Of a stretch of DNA of 64,000 nt, positions 1-8,823 are shown piece by piece. A program made the position numbers and the translations under genes. The notes under the pieces are model-generated. The model saw nothing but the letters and a program-made list of their open reading frames with translations, was not told the origin of the DNA and did no database searches. Source of the DNA: Allobacillus halotolerans (GTDB lineage Bacteria > Bacillota > Bacilli > Bacillales > Alkalibacillaceae). The stretch's first letter is position 1. Each line of letters begins with the position of its first letter. The stretch lies in NCBI RefSeq assembly GCF_028743495.1, contig NZ_CP117968.1; one strand, given 5' to 3'.

Positions 1-1509
1 AAATTCGGTTCTCCATTGATTACGAATGACGGTGTAACGATCGCAAAAGAAATCGAATTGGAAAACCACTTTGAAAACATGGGTGCGCAGCTAGTATCTG
101 AAGTTGCTTCCAAAACAAACGATGTTGCCGGTGACGGTACAACGACAGCAACGGTTTTGGCACAAGCAATGATCAGCGAAGGATTGAAAAACGTTACATC
201 TGGTGCAAACCCAGTAGGTATCCGTCGTGGAATCGAAAAAGCTGTTGAACTAGCAACAAACGAACTTCGCGAGATTTCTGAAACAATCGAAGGAAAAGAC
301 TCGATTGCACAAGTTGCTTCCATCTCTTCTGCAGATGAAGAAGTTGGTCAGTTGATCGCTGAAGCAATGGACCGTGTGGGTAACGATGGTGTTATCACGA
401 TCGAAGAATCCAAAGGTTTTGCAACAGAGCTAGAAGTCGTTGAAGGTATGCAGTTCGACCGCGGCTATGCTTCTCCATACATGGTTTCTGACCAAGATAA
501 AATGGAAGCAGAGCTTGAAGATCCATACATCCTAATTACTGATAAGAAAATTTCCAATATCCAAGAAGTTCTTCCTGTATTAGAGCAAGTTGTACAGCAA
601 AGCAAGCCAATCTTGATTATTGCTGAAGATGTTGAAGGTGAAGCGCTAGCGACACTTGTTGTCAACAAACTACGTGGAACATTCAACGCAGTAGCTGTTA
701 AAGCTCCTGGTTTCGGTGACCGTCGTAAAGCAATGCTTGAAGATATCGCGACACTAACTGGAGCAGAAGTCATTACAGAAGACTTAGGTCTAGACTTGAA
801 ATCAGCTACAATTGACCAATTAGGCCGTGCTTCAAAAGTTGTTGTCACAAAAGAAAATACAACAATCGTTGAAGGTGCTGGCGAAGCGGACGAACTATCT
901 GCTCGCGTTAACCAGCTACGTGCTCAATTAGAAGAAACAACTTCTGATTTCGATAAAGAAAAACTACAAGAGCGCTTAGCTAAATTAGCAGGCGGAGTAG
1001 CAGTCATTAAAGTTGGTGCTGCAACTGAAACAGAATTGAAAGAGAAAAAACTACGCATCGAAGACGCATTGAACTCAACACGTGCAGCCGTTGAAGAAGG
1101 AATCGTTTCCGGTGGTGGAACAGCTCTTGTAAACATCTATCGTAAAGTAAGCGAATTGACACTTGATGGCGATGAAGAAACAGGTAAAAACATTGTCCTT
1201 CGCGCACTAGAAGAACCGGTACGTCAAATTGCTGAAAACTCCGGACTAGAAGGTTCAATTATCGTTGAACGTCTAAAAGGTGAAGACCTAGGCGTTGGAT
1301 TCAACGCTGCAACAGGCGAATGGGTGAACATGGTAGAAGCAGGTATTGTAGACCCAACCAAAGTAACTCGTTCAGCGTTACAGCACGCTGCATCCGTAGC
1401 AGCTATGTTCCTAACAACAGAAGCAGTAGTTGCCGACCTACCAGAAGAAAACGGCGGTGGCGCCCCAGACATGGGCGGCATGGGCGGCGGCATGCCGGGC
1501 ATGATGTAA
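1..1509 (+). CDS. groEL: Chaperonin GroEL (60 kDa), 5' end outside window
   Basis: ATP-driven cytosolic chaperonin that works with GroES as double heptameric rings. The window opens inside the gene. Reading frame 1 runs from base 1 with KFGSPLITNDG, so roughly the first 40 residues are missing. The catalytic Asp of the ITNDGVTIAKE segment and the nucleotide-binding DGTTTATVLAQ segment are present. The Gly-Met rich tail (GGMGGGMPGMM) ends at TAA 1507-1509. Length and sequence are otherwise normal for Bacillus GroEL. A terminator follows directly. A shortened and mutated copy of the last ~115 bp lies about 4 kb downstream (5532-5646). Confidence 0.98.
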   Translation, partial: KFGSPLITNDGVTIAKEIELENHFENMGAQLVSEVASKTNDVAGDGTTTATVLAQAMISEGLKNVTSGANPVGIRRGIEKAVELATNELREISETIEGKDSIAQVASISSADEEVGQLIAEAMDRVGNDGVITIEESKGFATELEVVEGMQFDRGYASPYMVSDQDKMEAELEDPYILITDKKISNIQEVLPVLEQVVQQSKPILIIAEDVEGEALATLVVNKLRGTFNAVAVKAPGFGDRRKAMLEDIATLTGAEVITEDLGLDLKSATIDQLGRASKVVVTKENTTIVEGAGEADELSARVNQLRAQLEETTSDFDKEKLQERLAKLAGGVAVIKVGAATETELKEKKLRIEDALNSTRAAVEEGIVSGGGTALVNIYRKVSELTLDGDEETGKNIVLRALEEPVRQIAENSGLEGSIIVERLKGEDLGVGFNAATGEWVNMVEAGIVDPTKVTRSALQHAASVAAMFLTTEAVVADLPEENGGGAPDMGGMGGGMPGMM

Positions 1510-1575
1510 TAGCTGCCTGAAACCGTTGATTCAAAAGGGTTTTAACTGAAAAAATGTAATGCTAATATTTTATAT

Positions 1576-1616
1576 GAGGCTAATCACTTGTTCCTATAGT
1601 GATTAGCCTCTTTTTT
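1576..1616 (+). terminator. Rho-independent terminator of groEL
   Basis: A perfect 12-bp stem (GAGGCTAATCAC at 1576-1587 with GTGATTAGCCTC at 1599-1610) is followed by a T run. It ends the groESL transcript. Confidence 0.9.
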
Positions 1617-2101
1617 ATATTATTAATGATACAAGCTACTTTTTAGTAAATAATTTCTATTACCTTAAAGAAATAAAAAGAGTATAGAGTATAGATTATT
1701 TTCATGACATAAAAAAGTGCGATCCAATCTACCATTATTCAACTCAGTCTAATCGTTTCTTTAATTATTTACTTTGCAAGATAGGGTTTAAAGATCGCAG
1801 TTTAAGGTAATAAATAGGGTAGTCACTTTTTTAAAAAGGCTCTGTTAAGGTCCGTTGTTGATATTGTGATCCGCTACCGGAGGACGCTTTTGCCCTAACG
1901 GAAGGAGAGATTAATGAAACATTAAACAAACTATTAATTTAAAGAAGCCTGATAGGTCTTTTGGCATGCCCGCTCTCGAACTACTTAGAACATCATGAAA
2001 TAAATAACATAATTAGAAAATTTTAATTCGAAAAGAGAGTATGTTAGGGTGTATTAAAAATAAAAATACTAAAATATTAGATTGAAATGAGGTGTTTGGT
2101 C
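1617..2101. other. Intergenic spacer, no gene seen
   Basis: AT-rich spacer with stops in all frames. At about 1869-1892 there is a short GC-richer stretch (GATCCGCTACCGGAGGACGC) that resembles the dispersed intergenic repeats of Bacillaceae. I cannot confirm this without a genome search. Nothing else is recognisable. Confidence 0.5.
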
Positions 2102-2872
2102 GTGGTAGATGACAAGAATAAAAATGGTAATGGTGACGCTAATCAAGAAGAAGATAGCAGCCGACGTAAGTTTCTAAAAGACGCTGGTATTTTTACAGGT
2201 GGTGTAGTTGGTGCTGGCTTCCTTGGAGGCGTTATTGGTAATAAATGGTGGGATGACTCTGATTCTGCTACAGAATCAAAAACAACTCCCGATTTTAGTG
2301 AAGCTAGAATCTTTTTTAATCGTCGAGAAGATTTCAACGTTTTAAGTTGGGCGACTGAGCGAATCTTTCCAGAGGATGATCATGGACCGGGTGCAATTTT
2401 ATTAGGTGTTCCATATTTCATTGATAGACAATTAGCTGGCCCTTGGGGTAAAAATGCCGATGATTATATGATGGGACCATTTAAAGAAGGGGAAAGCACG
2501 CAAGGTTTTCAATCACCTTTGAATCGGGGAGAGATTTTTACCCAAGGGATTCGTGAAATCAATAAGGTGAGCAATAAAAAGTTCAAAAGCTCTTTCCCAG
2601 AGTTGGAAGAGGAACAGCAAAATGAAGTTCTAATGATGTTTGAGAATGATGAAGTTGAATTAAAAAATGTAAGTTCGGCTAGATTTTTCAGTTTACTTAG
2701 ACAAGCAACACTTGAAGGGGCTTATTCTGATCCCTTGTATGGTGGAAATAGAAATATGGATGGATGGCGCATGAAAGAATTTCCTGGCGCCCAAAGTGCC
2801 TATATAAATGAAATTGAAGAAGAAGATTTTATTAAGATGGATCCAGTTAGCCTGAGTGATTATAATCAATAG
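2102..2872 (+). CDS. Gluconate 2-dehydrogenase subunit 3 family protein, Tat-exported
   Basis: About 256 residues. A twin-arginine signal (SRRKFLK followed by a Gly/Val-rich hydrophobic segment) lies near residues 18-45, so the folded protein is exported by Tat. In known gluconate 2-dehydrogenases the small subunit 3 accompanies the GMC flavoprotein subunit and helps export and membrane attachment. GTG 2102 is preferred as start because GAGGTG at 2090-2095 is spaced correctly for it; an ATG at 2087 lies in front of that ribosome site. The GMC gene follows within about 20 bp, which indicates an operon. No cytochrome c subunit gene is present. The substrate cannot be read from sequence. Confidence 0.85.
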   Translation: MVDDKNKNGNGDANQEEDSSRRKFLKDAGIFTGGVVGAGFLGGVIGNKWWDDSDSATESKTTPDFSEARIFFNRREDFNVLSWATERIFPEDDHGPGAILLGVPYFIDRQLAGPWGKNADDYMMGPFKEGESTQGFQSPLNRGEIFTQGIREINKVSNKKFKSSFPELEEEQQNEVLMMFENDEVELKNVSSARFFSLLRQATLEGAYSDPLYGGNRNMDGWRMKEFPGAQSAYINEIEEEDFIKMDPVSLSDYNQ

Positions 2873-2892
2873 TGCGAAAAGGAGATATTACG

Positions 2893-4644
2893 ATGGCAAA
2901 AAAACTAGATAAGGTTGAGGTTGTTACAGTAGGAGTTGGTTGGACAGGCGGGATTATTGCTGCTGAACTTGCTAAAGCAGGATATCAAGTATTAGGCTTG
3001 GAAAGGGGCGTGGAGACGTCACTAGATGATTATAATCAGATAAAAGATGAATTAAAATACAATCCCAGAAATGAAATGATGGATGACCTGTCTGATGCGA
3101 CGCTTACCTTCCGTAATAATTTAGATACAGAAGCTTTACCAATTCGTGATAATGGTAATCTAAGAATTGGAAAAGATACAGGTGGCGGAGGCAGTCACTG
3201 GGCTGCACAATACCACCGTTATTTCCCATATGATTATGAAATTTACAGTAAGACTGTTGAGAGATACGGGAAAGATAAAATACCTGAAGGAATGACCATT
3301 CAGGATTGGGGTATTACTTATGATGAAATAGAACCTTACTACGATAAATTTGAAAAAATGGCGGGAATTTCTGGTGAAGAAGACCCTTTCGGACCACAAC
3401 GTTCGAATCCATATCCAACTCCCCCAATGAAAGACGTTCCTATTACAAAGATGTTTAAGAAAGCTGCCAAAAATTTAGGTTATCATCCACTTACCTTGGC
3501 CTCAGCTACTCTATCAGAATCGTATGAGAATCCTGATGGTCAAAGAATTAATGCTTGTCAGTACTGTGCTTTTTGTTATAGTCATGGATGTCAATTTGGT
3601 GCTAAATCAGATCCTATTATTACGGTGATCCCGACTGCACAAGAAACGAATAATTTTGAGCTTCGTACAAACGCCAATGTAACGCGTATATTATATGAAG
3701 ATGGTAAAGCTAAAGGAGTTTTATATACGGATACGCGTACAGGAGAAGAATTTGAACAACCAGCTGATGTTGTCGTAATGACAAGCTATACATTTAATAA
3801 TGTTCGTTTATTATTACTATCAGAAATTGGGAAACCTTATAATCCGAAAACGGGTGAAGGAGTCATTGGTAAAAACTTTTGCGATCACCACGTAGCTGAT
3901 GGTGCGAGTTCAGTTCGTGGATTCTTTAATGATAAAAAGTTTAATTTATATGCGGGAGCTGGAGGATTAGGTGCTATTTTTTACGATCTAGCTGCCGATA
4001 ACTTTGATCATTCGGATGTTGACTTTATCCATGGTGGTGTCGCTAGAATAACCCAAGGCGGAAGTGGTGCAATTACACATAACCCTGTGCCAAAAGGAAC
4101 GCCTAGTTGGGGTAGAGAATTCAAAGAGAAGTCTTTATTTTATGCGAATCGTACATTAAACGTTAACTTTATGTTCGCTGTTATGCCTTGGAAAGATCAC
4201 TATATGGATCTCGATCCTAATTATACTGATCGTTCGGGTGATCCATTATTACGCGTCACGTTCGATTTTAAGGATCAAGATCATAACTTGCTTAAATTTG
4301 GAAGAGATGTGTGTGAAGATGTAATGAAAGAAATGGGAGCAGACATCATCGAACCAAGTGAAGATATTGAACATATTAGCGGGAGTTTTATATTCCAACA
4401 TAGTAGTGGAGGCGCTATTATGGGGAACTCACCTGAAACCTCTGCAGTAAACAATTACTCACAAATGTGGGATGTAGATAATTTATTTGTTGTAGGTGCT
4501 TCTGCATTTCCACACTTTAGTTCCGCAAATCCAACGGGAACAGTAGGAGCTATGGCTTATCGTGCTGCTGAAGGTATTGAAGAGTTTTTAGCGAATGGTG
4601 GAGGTCAATTAGTCGAACCAAAAGATGCTAAAGCAAATACCTAA
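2893..4644 (+). CDS. GMC family oxidoreductase (gluconate/sugar-acid dehydrogenase type flavoprotein)
   Basis: FAD-dependent dehydrogenase of about 583 residues. The N-terminal dinucleotide-binding motif (GVGWTGG, near residue 17) is followed by the FAD-contacting segment around GGGGSHWAAQ. The C-terminal GMC domain carries the active-site His of FQHSSGG and the Asn of SANPTGTVGA. A Cys-rich stretch (CQYCAFCYSHGC) lies mid-protein, as in membrane-bound gluconate 2-dehydrogenase large subunits. ATG 2893 follows AAAAGGAG. The protein has no signal of its own and probably travels with the Tat-tagged partner encoded upstream. Electrons would pass to the respiratory chain, but the acceptor is unknown. 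The gene sits inside a segment bounded by duplicated groEL ends. Confidence 0.88.
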   Translation: MAKKLDKVEVVTVGVGWTGGIIAAELAKAGYQVLGLERGVETSLDDYNQIKDELKYNPRNEMMDDLSDATLTFRNNLDTEALPIRDNGNLRIGKDTGGGGSHWAAQYHRYFPYDYEIYSKTVERYGKDKIPEGMTIQDWGITYDEIEPYYDKFEKMAGISGEEDPFGPQRSNPYPTPPMKDVPITKMFKKAAKNLGYHPLTLASATLSESYENPDGQRINACQYCAFCYSHGCQFGAKSDPIITVIPTAQETNNFELRTNANVTRILYEDGKAKGVLYTDTRTGEEFEQPADVVVMTSYTFNNVRLLLLSEIGKPYNPKTGEGVIGKNFCDHHVADGASSVRGFFNDKKFNLYAGAGGLGAIFYDLAADNFDHSDVDFIHGGVARITQGGSGAITHNPVPKGTPSWGREFKEKSLFYANRTLNVNFMFAVMPWKDHYMDLDPNYTDRSGDPLLRVTFDFKDQDHNLLKFGRDVCEDVMKEMGADIIEPSEDIEHISGSFIFQHSSGGAIMGNSPETSAVNNYSQMWDVDNLFVVGASAFPHFSSANPTGTVGAMAYRAAEGIEEFLANGGGQLVEPKDAKANT

Positions 4645-4691
4645 AGTTTGAAACTTTAAACATGTTCTTTAAATAAATATTACTTTTTTAC

Positions 4692-4745
4692 AAGTAACCT
4701 GATAATCATTTTTCAACAGTTATCAGGTTACTTATTGTTTATTTT
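4692..4745 (+). terminator. Terminator after the GMC gene
   Basis: A 13-bp stem (AAGTAACCTGATA at 4692-4704 with its complement at 4721-4733) is followed by a T-rich run. It separates the oxidoreductase pair from the SCO gene. Confidence 0.85.
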
Positions 4746-4802
4746 ATAATGATTGATTATCGTTCCTAATAAAATTTCTTGGTTACCGAAGGAGAATATG
4801 AC

Positions 4803-5375
4803 ATGGGAAGAGTAAAGATATTATTCTTGTTATTATTCCTTGTTTTCTTAGTGTCTTGTGGAAATGAAGCGGAAATCGAAACCAATATGTCAGAACCAAT
4901 GTCAGACTTTCAATTTAAAACACAAGATAAAGAAACGCTAAGTTTTGAAGATTTAAAAGATGATTGGTGGATAGCAAATTTTATGTATACAAGTTGTGAA
5001 GCTGTATGTCCAATTACAACCGAACGAATGGCAGATATTCAAAAAACATTGGACAAAGAAGGCTTACACCCACATCTGGTCTCTTTTAGTGTTGACCCAG
5101 AAAATGATACACCTAAAGTTCTAAAAGAATATGCTAGCCAATATGATGCTAATTTTGACTCATGGAGTTTTTTAACAGGGTATGACTTTGAAACGATTCA
5201 AGATTTATCTCAGGAAACTTTTAAAGCTAACTTAGCACAAGGGGCAGTTGGACTAAAATCCCATGGAGTTAATTTTTATTTAATCAACCCTAAGGGAGTT
5301 ATCGTCAAAAAATATAATGGAATGAACGAAAGCGAATTAGAACTACTTGTTAAGGATGTAAAAAGAGTTAAGTAG
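4803..5375 (+). CDS. SCO1/SenC family lipoprotein (thiol/copper chaperone)
   Basis: Membrane-anchored protein of about 190 residues with a lipobox (LVSC) near residue 17. It has a thioredoxin-like fold with the CxxxC copper/thiol motif in TSCEAVCPITTERM and the distal His in KSHGVNFYL, and FSVDPENDTP is typical of the family. SCO proteins mature the CuA centre of cytochrome c oxidase or act as thiol-disulfide factors. ATG 4803 is placed by GGAG at 4791-4794. It has its own transcription unit behind a terminator, but lies within the same groEL-flanked cargo. A functional tie to the oxidoreductase is only inferred. Confidence 0.88.
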   Translation: MGRVKILFLLLFLVFLVSCGNEAEIETNMSEPMSDFQFKTQDKETLSFEDLKDDWWIANFMYTSCEAVCPITTERMADIQKTLDKEGLHPHLVSFSVDPENDTPKVLKEYASQYDANFDSWSFLTGYDFETIQDLSQETFKANLAQGAVGLKSHGVNFYLINPKGVIVKKYNGMNESELELLVKDVKRVK

Positions 5376-5531
5376 GATCTTGAGCAGTAGATAGGTAAAT
5401 AATTGTTTGATGCCATGTTTGTACTATACATGGCATTTTTATATGGATTTATAATCCAATATTTAACGATTGTAAAACATGACAAACATCCCAGGATTTA
5501 TGATAGTAATATGCTCTATAAAAGTACCACG

Positions 5532-5646
5532 CAGCTTTACACCCGTAGCTGCTATGTTCCTAACAACAGAAGCAGTAGTTGTCGACCTACCAGAAGAAAA
5601 TGGCGGTGGCGCCCTAGACATTGGCGGCATGCCGGGCATGATGTAA
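5532..5646 (+). pseudogene. Duplicated 3' end of groEL (remnant)
   Basis: The sequence repeats the last ~115 bp of groEL (1379-1509), including the same TAA. The frame is still open (for example MFLTTEAVVVDLPEENGGGA). It differs by scattered substitutions and a 12-bp loss in the Gly-Met tail. No start or 5' part is present. Together with the intact 3' end it forms a direct repeat around 1510-5531. Confidence 0.85.
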
Positions 5647-5729
5647 GTGAACCCTCAAGCATAGATGCAATAAGGTTTAGTTAGAAAAAAATCGGTAAAA
5701 GTAACAAATAAGCCACAATATCCACTTAG

Positions 5730-5771
5730 AGGTCTTTCATCACTTGACTAAAGTCGATAAAAGACCTTTTT
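5730..5771 (+). terminator. Terminator after the groEL remnant
   Basis: A stem of AGGTCTTTCATC (5730-5741) with GATAAAAGACCT (5756-5767) is followed by T residues. This may be the ancestral groEL terminator carried with the native downstream flank. Confidence 0.7.
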
Positions 5772-6077
5772 AATTTTAATGAATATAAAAATAACTTTTC
5801 CTAAACATCTTACCCATTTAATGGAAGCGCTAACGTTTATTTCGATTAACTATGTGTTCATATACTTTCTAATAAGTTTGAATTTCGCACTAATAGGGCG
5901 GTATTAGTTGGGACTAGTTAATCGTTCTTACCATTATGAAAGTCGACAACACCAACAGTAAAGCAAATCAAACACCTGTACTTTATAAGTGTAGAGGGTT
6001 TTTGTTAATTGAAAATTTTTGAATAAATAAATTATGACGATCAAATTTGTGAAATTCAAATAAAGGTGTAATTCTTA
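5772..6077. other. Intergenic spacer, no gene seen
   Basis: AT-rich, no open frame with a ribosome site until the small gene at 6078. No structured element recognised. Confidence 0.5.
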
Positions 6078-6248
6078 ATGAAAGTATTTTTTAAAGTATT
6101 TCTTTTAAGTATAGTTATCTACCTAATTGGGGGCTTAATATTTAATGATGGCAATAATATAGAGGTTATAATCTTACCTATGGGCCTTGTAATAATTGTC
6201 TTGTTGTCCTATATTATCTCTCTTTTACACGACATTAAAGATAAATAA
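6078..6248 (+). CDS. Small two-helix membrane protein, hypothetical
   Basis: A 56-residue open frame with ATG 6078 preceded by AAAGGTG at a good distance. Two hydrophobic segments (about residues 4-22 and 31-50) are separated by a short polar loop (NDGNNIE), and the tail is charged (HDIKDK). This predicts a hairpin in the membrane with a cytoplasmic tail. Family not recognised. It stands alone between terminators. Confidence 0.6.
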   Translation: MKVFFKVFLLSIVIYLIGGLIFNDGNNIEVIILPMGLVIIVLLSYIISLLHDIKDK

Positions 6249-6426
6249 CATATAATTAATTCATTTTGACCAACGATTGCAGCTCTCTTTATAGAAGGCA
6301 GCTTATTCGAAATTCAGAATACAAATGAAGAGAACTATAAGGGTGAGTGAGCGACTGCTTTGTTGCTCAAAAATATTAAGGATAACTAAAAGTAAGATTC
6401 AGCAATAATCCATAAAATATAAAAAT

Positions 6427-6466
6427 GCTTCTCGTTAGTTAAAAAACTTTTGAGAAGCCTTTTATA
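6427..6466 (+). terminator. Probable terminator
   Basis: A stem of GCTTCTC (6427-6433) with GAGAAGC (6452-6458) is followed by TTTTAT. It could end the small membrane-protein transcript, or act between the convergent units. Confidence 0.55.
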
Positions 6467-6493
6467 TATTATTTGTAATTATTTTTAATTTTA

Positions 6494-6913
6494 CTATACC
6501 CTCTGTGTCCCTTTAAGTGCCCATTCCATCCTGCTCAGCAAAATGCTTCTCGTTAACTCGCCAGTCATATTAAATACTTGCAGATTAAACGTTGGGTTTT
6601 TCTGATCGGAATAATTTTTCCATTGTTCCGCGACATAGACTAAATCGGAAGCTTTAATTAATGCGACATCTGTATCTTGCTCAGAAAAGGCTTCTAATTT
6701 TTGGGCTTGAGCAACAGCTTCTTTTGTGTAGTCATGAACAATGATTAAAAATAGTGTAACTCTCATTTTCTCTGATCGAATATATCTCAAAAATTGATTA
6801 AAGTTGGTTTCTGAAAACGTATAAGGTTCCTCTGTACTATATTCCTGCAATCATCCGATTGTTTCTTCCTCTGTTAATGAGAATACAAACTCACTTCCTT
6901 TTCCGATAAAATC
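6494..6913 (-). pseudogene. C-terminal remnant of a nuclease-like protein with an internal stop
   Basis: On the minus strand a coding-like frame starts after a TAA at 6914-6916, reads DFIGKGSEFVFSLTEEETIG, meets TGA at 6851-6853, then continues for 117 more residues to the stop at 6494. Features include LIIVHDYTKEAVAQAQK, ALIKASDLVYVAEQWKN and NMTGELTRSILLSRM. To me this resembles the C-terminal part of restriction-endonuclease-like proteins; that is a resemblance from memory, not a search. No start or ribosome site. A decayed fragment is the most economical reading. Confidence 0.45.
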
Positions 6914-6955
6914 TTAGTATAATAGATTTATCATTAAATCAAAGGAGGAGCTACA

Positions 6956-7297
6956 ATGGAAAAAAGTGAATTCAATATGATTATTCAAGCGATTCATGAA
7001 CTGTCAGACAAAGTTGATGGTGTGGAAGAAAGAATAAATTTACGCTTAGACAAGCTTGAACAGCGCATGGACAGTCTTGAACAGCGCATGGGCAGTCTTG
7101 AACAGCGCATGGACAGTCTTGAACAGCGTGTGGACAATCTTGAACAACATATGGAACGTTTAGAAGAAAAAGTGGACAAAAATCATGGTGTTGTTACGGA
7201 TAAAATTGATCGACTAACTGAAAAAGTAGAATATATTCAAGAAAAAATGATCGATCATGATGAGGATATTTTCCGGTTGAAAAAAAGGGTTCTATAA
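6956..7297 (+). CDS. Coiled-coil protein, hypothetical
   Basis: 113 residues, with ATG 6956 behind a strong AAAGGAGG. Almost entirely heptad repeats: five near-identical 7-residue units of the form LEQRMDS lie at about residues 34-68, followed by LEEKVDK and similar. This predicts a long parallel coiled coil. The repeats are also exact at DNA level (21-bp units at 7055-7159), which points to slippage or recombination growth. TATAAT at 6918-6923 is a likely -10 box. No domain or partner is recognised. Confidence 0.75.
   Translation: MEKSEFNMIIQAIHELSDKVDGVEERINLRLDKLEQRMDSLEQRMGSLEQRMDSLEQRVDNLEQHMERLEEKVDKNHGVVTDKIDRLTEKVEYIQEKMIDHDEDIFRLKKRVL
7055..7159 (+). repeat. 21-bp coding tandem repeat (heptads)
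   Basis: Five units starting at 7055, 7076, 7097, 7118 and 7139. Each begins CTTGAACA and differs by a few bases. They encode the heptads of the coiled-coil protein. Confidence 0.85.
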
Positions 7298-7884
7298 GAT
7301 CAAAACAGCTATCAATACTACGAGTCTTTTATTTCTCACCGTCTGCTATGATCTCCAAGTTTAACCTACGCAATCATCGTCCTAGATGAATAAACACTTA
7401 AAACGAACATACAAACTTCATTCCACAGAAATTCTTACTACAATTTAGCATTCAAGTCGTAACTTACAATAAAATCCGACACGATTTGGACCCTTTTTGG
7501 CAAAATATGTGCCATGTAGCTTATATATGCGCCCTGCACTATAACTTATGTTACCAATCTGAGAAAATATGGTCCGAACCATTCGATATATACGACCAAA
7601 AGAAGAATATATGAGCCTTCCAAACGAGCGTCATATGATTTTCCTTATTCACCAACCGTATGGCAAAAAAATTTAAAAGAATGATTTCATTTAAAAGGGG
7701 CTATTTCAGGTATGTCGTAATCGTTACGGTATATGATGCTTCCATATCTGAATGGTCGGCTGATCAATCTTTGCCGAAAGATAAGTAATAGAAGTTCATG
7801 CAGCTAGTCAAAAGGGTCTGATTTATTCAAACTAGCTTTCTATGGGGTTAAAGTTGTCTACTGTAATAATTGAATTCGATTATG
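7298..7884. other. Intergenic region with a weak ~21-bp periodicity
   Basis: No gene seen. Between about 7484 and 7640 the motif ATGNGCC or a variant recurs with its CC at 7492, 7513, 7533, 7555, 7575, 7597 and 7617, so steps are 20-22 bp. It may be a decayed tandem array like those at 32.1 and 55.3 kb. The remainder is AT-rich and featureless. Confidence 0.35.
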
Positions 7885-8097
7885 TCACCAATTCTGGCAA
7901 CTTGGGCAACAGTAAGAACAACCGTCGAAGATGCGATAGGGATGTTCGAGAGTGACTTTCTTGATTGCTAGTTGACAGTCATCAAATTTTCCGATAAAAA
8001 CTTTCGAGTCAGTGGGTGAAACGATTGCACAGTCATCTGTATGGATTGTGAATATTCCTGTTGGATGAGGTTCTTCAAGGTAATAATAAGCTGACAT
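7885..8097 (-). CDS. Small Cys-tailed hypothetical protein
   Basis: 70 residues. ATG 8097 is preceded on the minus strand by GGGGGAGA at correct spacing. Begins MSAYYYLEEPHPTG and ends CSYCCPSCQNW, with four cysteines at the C-terminus that could bind metal or form disulfides. No family recognised. It stands alone upstream of the acidic small protein gene on the same strand. Confidence 0.6.
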   Translation of the reverse strand: MSAYYYLEEPHPTGIFTIHTDDCAIVSPTDSKVFIGKFDDCQLAIKKVTLEHPYRIFDGCSYCCPSCQNW

Positions 8098-8191
8098 CCA
8101 ATCTCCCCCTCAAAATCTATTTAATAGTAGTTATTCTGCATATATTGTAAAATTCCTTCATTATTATGTAATTAAGGATAAATTCCAACAT

Positions 8192-8216
8192 AAAAAAGCT
8201 GGCTTAAAGCCAGCTG
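8192..8216 (-). terminator. Terminator of the minus-strand gene at 8219
   Basis: A stem of AGCTGGCTT with AAGCCAGCT (8198-8216) has a T run on the minus strand at 8197-8192. Confidence 0.85.
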
Positions 8217-8218
8217 GA

Positions 8219-8446
8219 TTAGTCGATCTCATCATGTTTTTTATTATCTTTTTCTTCCCATTTTCTCTCTGACTGTGACGTTTCCTGGTAGCCAGCTCCG
8301 TCACGATTTTTCAACTCATCAATCTTCAAATCTTCCATTGGTATATCATCCGTGTGTTGTTGTTCTTTCATTCCATCTAAAGGTGTCCGTTTTTCATCAT
8401 AGACAGAATCGCGCTTTCTATTTGTAGGTTTGTGATCTTTACTCAT
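8219..8446 (-). CDS. Small hydrophilic hypothetical protein
   Basis: 75 residues, highly charged, with no hydrophobic segment (MSKDHKPTNRKRDS at the start, acidic/lysine-rich tail KWEEKDNKKHDEID). ATG 8446 follows GAGGTGA on the minus strand; the TTG one codon earlier is not needed. Looks intrinsically disordered, similar in style to small stress or spore proteins, but no family is recognised. Ends at a clear terminator. Confidence 0.65.
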   Translation of the reverse strand: MSKDHKPTNRKRDSVYDEKRTPLDGMKEQQHTDDIPMEDLKIDELKNRDGAGYQETSQSERKWEEKDNKKHDEID

Positions 8447-8823
8447 CAAATCACCTCATAACTCTTGTTTGTTATTGTTTACCTCATTTTTTTATATGCT
8501 AAACACAGAAACGCGCAGGTGCCGTTTCCTAGTCGTTCTATTTTCTGTTAACATTTAAGAGAGTTTGTTTATAAGAGTTAAACATGGTTATTTATATCAA
8601 ATCAGCCTAAAAGAGCTTGTCGTGTAATTTGTAGGGTAAAATGTCGGAATTATTGGTAAAATGGAAAGTAGTTAAACGAATATTACATTGATACTGTCAT
8701 TCTGTTGAATGGTATATAACCGTTCATCTGATAGATTAGTAGTTTACGCGTATATTTTGCGTAAAATACGCTAACGCTGAAAGTAGATTTGTCATTGAAA
8801 GATTTGAAGGAGGAGAACCGGGG
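8447..8823. other. Divergent upstream region of the moxR operon
   Basis: Non-coding, about 370 bp between divergent genes. It must hold the promoters of both units. I cannot choose a convincing -35/-10 pair. The moxR ribosome site AAGGAGGAG lies at about 8808-8816. Confidence 0.5.

Noticed and set aside
5403..5684. 93-codon frame across 5403-5684
   Set aside because: It reads the groEL remnant in the wrong frame; the true groEL frame ends at 5646.
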